A DNA stretch of 64,000 nucleotides, from the NCBI RefSeq assembly GCF_014646295.1, contig NZ_BMNE01000001.1:248001-312000 (forward strand), given 5' to 3'. This document shows positions 57,497 through 64,000 of this stretch, piece by piece (the stretch's first letter is position 1; the number at the start of each line of letters is the position of its first letter). The notes beneath the pieces are model-generated. The model saw only the letters and a program-made list of their open reading frames with translations, was not told the origin of the DNA and ran no database searches. The DNA comes from Nocardia rhizosphaerihabitans (GTDB taxonomy: Bacteria; Actinomycetota; Actinomycetes; Mycobacteriales; Mycobacteriaceae). The translations under genes and the position numbers were made by a program.

Positions 57497-58986
57497 GCTG
57501 CTCCTCCGAATCGACGGCGCAGTTCGCGCTTGAGCACCTTGTGCGTGGGCCCGAGCGGGAGTTCGGTGACGAACTCGACGCGGCGCGGGTATTTGTACCT
57601 GGCGACCTGTTCCTTGCCGAACTCGATCACGTCGCGCTCGGTCAGCTCGCCGTCCGGCACGACGACGGCCACGATCTCCTCACCGTAGTGCTCGTCGGGC
57701 ACCCCGATCACGGCGACCTGCGCGATCCGCGGATGCCGCATCAGCGCCGCTTCGACCTCGGTCGGATAGACGTTGAATCCGCCGCGCAGGATCATCTCCT
57801 TGATCCGGTCGACGATCCGCACCCGGCCGGTCTCGTCACGTGTGCCCAGATCGCCGGTACGGAACCACCCGTCGACGACGGCCGCCGCGGTCGCTTCCGG
57901 CCTTCCGGTGTAGCCGCTGAACACGTTGTGCCCGCGCACCACGACCTCACCGGTCTCGCCCACCGGCAGCAACACGATCCGGTCGGTGATCGCGGGGTCG
58001 GCGATCTCCACGTCGACACCCCACACCGGGTGTCCGACGGTGCCCGCCTCGGTGCCGTAGATCGGCTGGTTGACCGCCGCGGTCGGCGAGGTTTCCGACA
58101 GGCCGTAGCCCTCGAGTACCGGTGCGTGAAACACCCGCTCGAAGTCCTCCAGCACGGCCACCGGCAGCGCCGCGCCGCCGCTGACGCACAGTTTCAGCGC
58201 GGGCAGTTCGGGCGCGCTCGACGCGGCCTCGATCAGCGCGATGTACATCGTCGGGACGCCGTGGAAGAGGTTGACGTTCTCCGCCGCCATCAACGAGACC
58301 GCCGCGGCCGCGTCGAATCGCGGCATGAGCACCAGCGTGCCGCCGACCCGCCAGTGCGAATTCATCGACACCGTCTGCCCGAACACATGGAACAGCGGCA
58401 GGGCGCCCAGGGCGATGTCGTCGCGGTGGATCTCGTTGGCGTCGAAGGTGTTCACCGTCGCGCACATCACCATGTTGAGGTGGCTGAGCTCGGCGCCCTT
58501 GGGGGTGCCGGTGGTCCCGCTGGTGTAGAAGACCACCGCGGTGTCGAGTGGTCCGCGCGAGACGAACGCCGGAATCGGTTCGCCGACAAGCTCGTCGGGG
58601 GCGACGATGTCGATGCCCGCGCCGCTCGCCGCCGCGGCGCCGGTCTGCGCCACCATCGGATGACAGACCAGCAGCGATGCCTCGCTGTCGCGCAGCACGT
58701 ACTCCATCTCCGGCGCGGTGAGCAGCAGATGCACGGGCACCACCGTCGCGCCCGCGGCGAGGATCGCGAAGTACGCACGTGGGAAGTCCGCGGTGTTCGG
58801 GCACAGCAGCGCCACCCGATCACCCGGACGGACCCCGCGCGCCATCAGGGCGCCCGCCTGTTCGCGCGCCTGCCGCCACAGGTCGGCGAAGGTGATGCGG
58901 TGTTCGCCCTCGATCAGCGCGAGATGGTTCGGGCGGCGGCGGGCCGGTTCGGCGAGGATGCTCGCCAGGGAGAGAGTGGCATTCAC
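57493..58986 (-). CDS. Acyl-CoA synthetase (AMP-forming)
   Basis: 497 residues, GTG start. Motifs: VVFYTSGTTGTPKGAELSHL (A3), YGLSETSPTAAVNQP (A5), GWFRTGDLGTRDETGRVRIV (A7/A8), RGGFNVYPTEVEAAL and catalytic Lys in PTHKVLKRELRRRF (A10). FadD-like, class I medium/long-chain or aryl acid specificity; substrate not deducible. A 181-bp gap separates it from the thiolase gene upstream and could hold its own promoter. Confidence 0.9.
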   Translation of the reverse strand: MNATLSLASILAEPARRRPNHLALIEGEHRITFADLWRQAREQAGALMARGVRPGDRVALLCPNTADFPRAYFAILAAGATVVPVHLLLTAPEMEYVLRDSEASLLVCHPMVAQTGAAAASGAGIDIVAPDELVGEPIPAFVSRGPLDTAVVFYTSGTTGTPKGAELSHLNMVMCATVNTFDANEIHRDDIALGALPLFHVFGQTVSMNSHWRVGGTLVLMPRFDAAAAVSLMAAENVNLFHGVPTMYIALIEAASSAPELPALKLCVSGGAALPVAVLEDFERVFHAPVLEGYGLSETSPTAAVNQPIYGTEAGTVGHPVWGVDVEIADPAITDRIVLLPVGETGEVVVRGHNVFSGYTGRPEATAAAVVDGWFRTGDLGTRDETGRVRIVDRIKEMILRGGFNVYPTEVEAALMRHPRIAQVAVIGVPDEHYGEEIVAVVVPDGELTERDVIEFGKEQVARYKYPRRVEFVTELPLGPTHKVLKRELRRRFGGAA

Positions 58987-59167
58987 AGGGTTTCCTAGTG
59001 TCGACTTCTTCGGCGAAGCGGCGCGCACCGGCGGTGCCGCGCCGTGGTGAGACCACATCGGGTCGGCGATGGGAACGGGCTCGCCCACACCGGGCGCGTG
59101 CTCGGTGCGGGTACACGGCCCTGCCCCGTCGACGTCGGCCATAGCTCGGCCGACGTCGAACCCGGTC

Positions 59168-60367
59168 TCAGCGTCGGAGATGGACCGCGAGGCCCTGCCC
59201 GACGCCGACGCACAGCGTGGCGACGGCAAGCCGGGCATCGCGGTCGGCGAGCTCGATGGCGGCGGTGAGCGCCAGGCGCGCGCCGCTGGCCCCGAGCGGG
59301 TGGCCGAGGGCGATGGCGCCGCCGTTCGGGTTCACGTGTTCGGCGTCGTCGGGCAGGCCGAGTCCACGCAGCACGGCCAGCGCCTGCGCGGCGAAGGCCT
59401 CGTTGAGTTCGACGACATCGATGTCGCCGATACCCAGACCGGTTCGCGCAAGCAGCTTTTCGACGGCAGGGATCGGGCCGATCCCCATGGTGCGCGGCGG
59501 CACACCGGCAGTCGTGACCGCGCCGACCTCGGCCAGCGGCGTCAGGCCGTAGCGCCGCACTGCGGCTTCCGAAGCCAGCAGCACCGCGGCGGCACCGTCG
59601 TTGATCCCCGAGGAGTTGCCCGCGGTGATCGACCCGCCGGGCACCACGGCCCGCAGGCCGGCGAGCGCCTCGATGCTGGTCTCGCGCGGATGCTCGTCGC
59701 GCTCGACGACGACGGGTTCGCCCCGCCGCTGCGGCACCGGGACCGCGGTGATCTCGCGGGCGAGCCTGCCCCGCGCGATCGCCGCCGCCGCCCGCTGCTG
59801 GGAGCGCAGCGCGAACGCGTCCTGATCGGCGCGGGCGATGCCGTAGTCGTCGGCGACGTGCTGGGCCGTCTCGGGCATCGTGTCGATGCCGTACCGCTCC
59901 CGCATCCGCGGGTTCACCAGCCGCCAGCCGAGCGTGGTGTCGGCGAGCTGGGCCGCACGCTCCCAGGGTGCACCGGTTTTGGGCAGCACATAGGGCGCCC
60001 GCGTCATGGATTCGACGCCGCCCGCGATCACCAGATCCGCATCGCCCGACTTGATCGCCCTGGCCGCGTAACCGACCGCGTCCAGCCCCGACGCGCACAG
60101 CCGGTTGACCGTCACGCCGGGCACCTGCACCGGCAACCCCGCCAGCAGCGCCGCCATCCGGGCGACATTGCGATTGTCCTCGCCCGCCTGGTTCGCGCAC
60201 CCGAACACGACGTCGTCGACGGCCGCCCAGTCCACAGCCGGAAGCCGTTGCGTCAGCGCGGTGATCACGTGGGCGGCCAGGTCGTCGGGGCGCACGGCGG
60301 CCAGCGCGCCGCCGTAGCGGCCGAACGGCGTGCGGACGCCGTCGATCAGGTACGCGGGGCCGGTCAC
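59168..60367 (-). CDS. Acetyl-CoA acyltransferase (thiolase)
   Basis: 399 residues, GTG start overlapping the dehydrogenase stop. Nucleophile Cys in VTVNRLCASGLDAVGYAARA, HVNPNGGAIALGHPLGASGA (catalytic His) and the second Cys in VATLCVGVGQGLAV. The ELNEAFAAQAL box is intact. PcaF/FadA-like degradative thiolase ending each beta-oxidation round. Confidence 0.93.
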   Translation of the reverse strand: MTGPAYLIDGVRTPFGRYGGALAAVRPDDLAAHVITALTQRLPAVDWAAVDDVVFGCANQAGEDNRNVARMAALLAGLPVQVPGVTVNRLCASGLDAVGYAARAIKSGDADLVIAGGVESMTRAPYVLPKTGAPWERAAQLADTTLGWRLVNPRMRERYGIDTMPETAQHVADDYGIARADQDAFALRSQQRAAAAIARGRLAREITAVPVPQRRGEPVVVERDEHPRETSIEALAGLRAVVPGGSITAGNSSGINDGAAAVLLASEAAVRRYGLTPLAEVGAVTTAGVPPRTMGIGPIPAVEKLLARTGLGIGDIDVVELNEAFAAQALAVLRGLGLPDDAEHVNPNGGAIALGHPLGASGARLALTAAIELADRDARLAVATLCVGVGQGLAVHLRR

Positions 60368-61521
60368 AAGCCCATGTCCTTGGCGATGATCATCTTCATG
60401 ACCTCGCTGGTGCCGCCGTAGATGCGGTTCACCCGGTTGTCGGCGTACAACCGGGCCACCGGGTACTCGTTGATGTAGCCGTAGCCGCCGTGCAGCTGCA
60501 GGCAGCGGTCGATCACCCGCGAGGCCATCTCGGTGCAGAACAGTTTCGCCGAGGCGGCGTCGGCCGGGGTGAGTTCGCCGCGGTCGAGGGCGTCGAGCGC
60601 GCGGTCGACCACGGCTTCGGCGGCGTCGACCTCGGCCCGGCAGGCGGCCAGCTCGAACTTCGTGTTCTGGAAATGCGACACCGGCTGACCGAAAACGGTG
60701 CGGCCCCTGGTGTATTCGAGGGCGAACCGGATGGCGGACTTGGCCTGCGAGTAAGCGCCGACCGCGATGGACAGCCGCTCCTGCGGCAGGTTCTGTCCGA
60801 GGTAGCTGAAACCCTGATGCGGTTCGCCGAGCAGATCGGTGGCCGGCACCACGACGTCGGTGAAGGACAGTTCGGCGGTGTCGGACACCTTCAAGCCGAG
60901 CTTGTCGAGCTTGCGGCCGACGGTGTACCCCGGCGACTTCGTGTCGACCACGAACAGCGAAATGCCGTGGCGGCGATCGGACTCCGAGGGCGGAGCCGTC
61001 CGGGCGCAGACGATCACCCGATCGGCGTGCACACCACCGGTGATGAAGGTCTTCGCACCGTTGAGCACATAGTGCGTGCCGTCCTCCGACAGCTGCGCGG
61101 TGGTGCGCATGCCCGCCAGATCGGATCCGGTGCCCGGCTCGGTCATCGCGATGGCGAACATGATCTCCCCGGACACGAAGCCCGGCAGCCACCGCTGCTT
61201 CTGCTCGTCGGTCGCCAGGGTCTTCAGATAGGGCAGGCACAACCCGACGTGGACGCCCGAACCACCGAAAGACACACCGGCACGGGCGGTTTCCTCCATG
61301 AGGATCGCCTGGAACTTGAACGAGTCGATCCCGGCGCCGCCGTACTCCTCCGGCACCTCGATGCCGAAGACGCCCAGATCGGCCAGGCTGCGGTAGAACT
61401 CGCGCGGCACGATGCCCGCCTCGTACCACTGCTCGTACACGGGAACGACCTGCGATTCGATGAACGCGCGCGCCGTCTTGCGGAACGCCTCGTGCTCATC
61501 GGTGAAAACTGTGCGCTGCAT
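60364..61521 (-). CDS. Acyl-CoA dehydrogenase with LCAD-type catalytic Glu
   Basis: 385 residues. FAD/substrate blocks AIAMTEPGTGSDLAGMRTTA, FITGGVHADRVIVCARTA, GYGYINEYPVARLYADNRV. The usual base position (YEGT in MCAD) is YGGT here (RIYGGTSEVMK). Instead LPQERLSIAVGAY carries Glu in the helix-G position used by LCAD and isovaleryl-CoA dehydrogenase. This suggests long-chain or branched acyl-CoA substrates. The ATG at 61521 lies 19 bp after the SDR gene. Confidence 0.9.
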   Translation of the reverse strand: MQRTVFTDEHEAFRKTARAFIESQVVPVYEQWYEAGIVPREFYRSLADLGVFGIEVPEEYGGAGIDSFKFQAILMEETARAGVSFGGSGVHVGLCLPYLKTLATDEQKQRWLPGFVSGEIMFAIAMTEPGTGSDLAGMRTTAQLSEDGTHYVLNGAKTFITGGVHADRVIVCARTAPPSESDRRHGISLFVVDTKSPGYTVGRKLDKLGLKVSDTAELSFTDVVVPATDLLGEPHQGFSYLGQNLPQERLSIAVGAYSQAKSAIRFALEYTRGRTVFGQPVSHFQNTKFELAACRAEVDAAEAVVDRALDALDRGELTPADAASAKLFCTEMASRVIDRCLQLHGGYGYINEYPVARLYADNRVNRIYGGTSEVMKMIIAKDMGL

Positions 61522-61540
61522 GATGATCTCCGGAAATCTC

Positions 61541-62293
61541 TTAGAGACGGCGTCCGCCGTCGACGTACACGGTCTGGCCGGTGACGAACCCGGCGTCGTC
61601 GGAGGCGAGGAACGCGACGACATTGGCGATGTCGTCGGGCGTGCCGACCCGGCGCAGTGGGGTGATCTCGGCCGTCTTGGCCTGCAGTTCCTCGGCGCTC
61701 ACCCCGATCCGCGCGGCGGTGGCGGCGGTCATCTCGGTGGCGATGAAGCCGGGCGCGACCGCGTTGACGCGGATACCGAACGGGCCCAGCTCCATGGCCA
61801 GCGTGCGGGTCAGGCCCTGGATACCCGCCTTGGCCGCGGCGTAGTTGGCCTGCCCGCGGTTGCCCAGCGCCGACACGCTCGAGGTGTTGACGATCGCGCC
61901 GCCACCGCGTTCCACCATGTGCTTCTGCGCGGCCTTGCTGCACAGGAAGGCGCCGCGCAGGTGCACCGCCATCACGGTGTCCCAGTCGTCCACCGACATC
62001 TTGAACAGCAGGTTGTCGCGCAGCACGCCCGCGTTGTTCACCAGCACGTCCAGCGAGCCGAGATCGGCGACGGTGCGCGCCACCGCGTCGGCCACCGACG
62101 CTTCCTCGGCGACATCGCAGCCGACGCCGATGGCGATGCCGCCCGCCGCGTTGATCTTCCTGGCGGTCAGGACGGCGGCATCGGCGTCGAGATCGACGAC
62201 GGCGACGGCGAATCCGGCCGCCGCCAGCCGGGCCGCGGTGGCCGCGCCGATTCCGCGGGCCGCCCCGGTGACGAAGGCAGTTCTGTGGGTCAT
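61541..62293 (-). CDS. FabG-like SDR (3-hydroxyacyl-CoA dehydrogenase likely)
   Basis: 250 residues. TGAARGIGAATAARLA, VNNAGVLRDNLLFKMS, catalytic Ser in NTSSVSALGNRGQ with YAAAK, and PGFIATEMT near the end. The Asp after beta-2 (VVDLDADA) favours NAD. Within this operon it probably oxidises 3-hydroxyacyl-CoA rather than acting in fatty acid synthesis. Confidence 0.88.
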   Translation of the reverse strand: MTHRTAFVTGAARGIGAATAARLAAAGFAVAVVDLDADAAVLTARKINAAGGIAIGVGCDVAEEASVADAVARTVADLGSLDVLVNNAGVLRDNLLFKMSVDDWDTVMAVHLRGAFLCSKAAQKHMVERGGGAIVNTSSVSALGNRGQANYAAAKAGIQGLTRTLAMELGPFGIRVNAVAPGFIATEMTAATAARIGVSAEELQAKTAEITPLRRVGTPDDIANVVAFLASDDAGFVTGQTVYVDGGRRL

Positions 62294-62309
62294 GGGTCGT
62301 ACTCCTGTG

Positions 62310-63461
62310 TCAGACAATGGCGTTCACGCCGGTCAGCGCGCGGCCGATGAGCAGTTTCTGGATCTGGGTGGTGCCCTCGTAGAGGGTCAGCACGCGCGCG
62401 TCGCGCAGATACTTGGCGACGGGGTACTCGTCGATGTAGCCGTATCCGCCGAACACCTGGATGGCATTGTTGGCCGCCTTCACCGCGGCCTCGGAGGCGA
62501 ACAATTTCGCCATCGACGCCGCGGTGCCGAACGGTTCGCCCCGGTCGACGAGATCGGCCGCGCGCCAGGCCAGCAGGCGCGCGGCCTCGGTCTCGACGGC
62601 GATATCGGCGAGCAGTTCCTGCACCAGCTGGTAGCCGGCGATCGGCTTGCCGAACTGCTCCCGCTCCCCCGCGTAGCGCACCGCCGCCTCGAGGCACGCG
62701 CGCGCCAGACCGACGCACCCCGCGGCGACGCCCATGCGGCCCTTGTCCAGCGCCGCCATCGCGATCCGGAAACCCTGCCCTTCCTCGCCGAGGCGCAGTG
62801 CGTCCGGCACCCGGACCCGGTCGAAGACCAGTTCGGCGGTGGCCTGGCCGCGCAGACCGAGCTTGCCCTTGATCTCGGTGCGGCCGAAGCCCGGCGCATC
62901 GGTCGGCACGAGGAACGCGGTCACGCCCTTCGGTCCCGGTCCCCCGGTGCGGGCGAACACCAGCGCGATATCGGCCCAGGTGCCGTTGGTGATGAAGATC
63001 TTCGTGCCGTCGATGATCCAGTCCGACCCGTCGCGGGTGGCGCGGGTGATCAGGTTCGCGGCATCGGACCCGGTGCCAGGCTCGGTGAGCGCGAAGCAGC
63101 CGAGCTGCTCGCCGGCGCACAGCGGCGGCAGGAAGCGGCGCTTCTGCTCCTCGGTGCCGTACGCGGCGATCGACTTGCCGACCAGCCCGAGCGAGACCGA
63201 CACGATGCCGCGCACCGCGCTGTCCCCGCGGCCGAGCTCCTCGAGCAGCACGCAGTAGGCCAGGGCGTCGCCGCCGGAACCGCCGTACTCCTCGCCGATC
63301 CCGATTCCGAGGAACCCCAGCGCGCCGAGCTTGCCGACGATCGCCGGGTCGACCGATTCCTCCCGGTCCCAGTGCGCGGCATGCGGCACGACTTCCTTGT
63401 CCACCCACGTGCGGGCGAGCTCGCGCAGATCGCTGTGCGCTTGTGTGAGTGCGAGATCCAT
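62310..63461 (-). CDS. Acyl-CoA dehydrogenase (first gene of operon)
   Basis: 383 residues. CFALTEPGTGSDAANLITRA, FITNGTWADIALVFARTG, GKLGLRGQATAELVFDRVRV, then the catalytic Glu in LYEGTTQIQKLLIGRAL at the MCAD/SCAD position. Together with the LCAD-type enzyme at 60364 the operon has two dehydrogenases with different active-site layouts, so two different acyl-CoAs or steps. Promoter and operators lie in the 138-bp gap to tetR. Confidence 0.92.
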   Translation of the reverse strand: MDLALTQAHSDLRELARTWVDKEVVPHAAHWDREESVDPAIVGKLGALGFLGIGIGEEYGGSGGDALAYCVLLEELGRGDSAVRGIVSVSLGLVGKSIAAYGTEEQKRRFLPPLCAGEQLGCFALTEPGTGSDAANLITRATRDGSDWIIDGTKIFITNGTWADIALVFARTGGPGPKGVTAFLVPTDAPGFGRTEIKGKLGLRGQATAELVFDRVRVPDALRLGEEGQGFRIAMAALDKGRMGVAAGCVGLARACLEAAVRYAGEREQFGKPIAGYQLVQELLADIAVETEAARLLAWRAADLVDRGEPFGTAASMAKLFASEAAVKAANNAIQVFGGYGYIDEYPVAKYLRDARVLTLYEGTTQIQKLLIGRALTGVNAIV

Positions 63462-63476
63462 CGGACCACTCCTGAA

Positions 63477-63524
63477 CCAAACGGTGTTAGGTTTACTCGG
63501 GCACCGTATCCTAACGCCGTTCGG
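63477..63524. promoter_or_regulatory. Twin TetR-type operators in divergent promoter
   Basis: Two 15-bp dyads of the form CCnAAC-nnn-GTTnGG: CCAAACGGTGTTAGG at 63477-63491 and CCTAACGCCGTTCGG at 63510-63524. Their centres are 33 bp apart, three helical turns. One copy lies near each divergent start, as for a regulator controlling itself and the operon. Confidence 0.75.
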
Positions 63525-63599
63525 TTAATCAAGTGCCGAAATGCCCATCGGTGATAGCGTTCGAATCCCGACCGGACCCCGAGCAGACAGGAGTGGCAC

Positions 63600-64000
63600 A
63601 TGGCGCGGCCGCGCGTACCGCTGTTGAGCCGCGAGCGCATCCGCGACACCGCGCTGACCCTGATCGACCGCGACGGCCTCGCCGAGGTCTCCATGCGCAA
63701 GCTCGCTGCCGAACTCGGCGTGCAGGCCGCCTCGCTCTACGGCCACTATCCGAACAAAGACGACCTGTTCGACGACATCGCCACCGGCATCATGAGCCAC
63801 GTCGACACCTCGGCGTTCGACACCGTGGGCTGGGACGAGGCACTGGCCGCCTGGGCGCGCAGCTACCGGTCGGCGCTGGTCGCGCACCCGAATTTCGTGC
63901 CGTACCTCGCCGCGGGCCCCGGCCGCCGCGCCGAGAACCTGCGCGCGGCCGACGCCGTGCACGGCGGCCTGGTCGGCGCCGGCTGGCCGCCACGCTACGC
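63600..64000 (+). CDS. TetR-family regulator, 3' end outside window
   Basis: 133 residues visible. N-terminal HTH: LLSRERIRDTALTLIDRDGL, VSMRKLAAELGVQAASLYGH, YPNKDDLFDDIA. The C-terminal ligand domain (WDEALAAWARSYRSALVAHP) is cut by the window edge. The ATG follows GGAGTGGC. Divergent from the acyl-CoA operon with paired operators between, so it very likely represses that operon until a CoA ester or acid binds. Confidence 0.88.
   Translation, partial: MARPRVPLLSRERIRDTALTLIDRDGLAEVSMRKLAAELGVQAASLYGHYPNKDDLFDDIATGIMSHVDTSAFDTVGWDEALAAWARSYRSALVAHPNFVPYLAAGPGRRAENLRAADAVHGGLVGAGWPPRY

Overview
High-GC, gene-dense actinobacterial DNA, most likely from a Nocardia/Rhodococcus-type member of the Mycobacteriales. 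Supporting signs are many GTG starts, many 4-nt ATGA/GTGA gene overlaps, mycofactocin-type short-chain dehydrogenases, an F420-type biliverdin reductase, PafB/PafC, and a block (cobN to pafB) whose gene order follows the Mycobacterium tuberculosis Rv2062c-Rv2096c neighbourhood. Species cannot be fixed from the window. No rRNA, tRNA, CRISPR array or insertion sequence was seen.

Layout. 1-1760: tail of a carotenoid-oxygenase-like gene and an ArsR/ArsI(CadI) metalloid module with paired operators. 1886-22450: a steroid catabolic region. It holds a steroid Baeyer-Villiger monooxygenase, an esterase, two 3-ketosteroid dehydrogenases, a ketosteroid isomerase, several SDRs, a KshB-type reductase and the HsaE-HsaG-HsaF lower pathway. 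A collapsed siderophore-ABC pseudogene cluster (2889-3892) and a helR gene with a rifamycin-associated element (RAE) lie within or beside it. Eight near-identical 17-bp dyads lie upstream of the steroid transcription units, seven of them at an almost constant distance from the start codon. They look like the operator of one undescribed regulon. 22487-29737: an MFS pump with a beta-sandwich tail, a sirtuin, three uncharacterised small genes and two paralogous thioesterases, one behind a KstR-like palindrome.

29734-45022: cobalamin (B12) synthesis genes cobN (behind a compact cobalamin riboswitch), cobG, cobH, cobIJ, cobK and cobL. cobM is absent from its usual place. Interspersed are a MerR protein fused to a DNA sliding-clamp-like domain, an Rnl5-type RNA ligase, a DDAH-type hydrolase with a divergent Lrp regulator, a PadR regulator and a 34-codon ORF coupled to cobK. 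45019-56998: housekeeping genes (SDR, biliverdin reductase, PepE peptidase, 5'-3' exonuclease, DUF4333 protein, HelY helicase, TatC, TatA, PafC, PafB). 57041-64000: a six-gene beta-oxidation operon with a divergent TetR regulator and two matching operators.

How it fits together. The steroid genes suggest a route in which progesterone-like C20 ketosteroids are oxidised to an acetate ester (steroid monooxygenase), hydrolysed (esterase), oxidised at 17-OH (SDR) and moved into ring degradation by KstD, KSI and KshB. The hydroxydienoate and hydroxy-oxo acid products would then be handled by HsaE/F/G. KshA and HsaA/C are not in the window and must be elsewhere. The acyl-CoA operon at the right end could serve side-chain or ring-derived acyl-CoAs, but its substrate is unknown.
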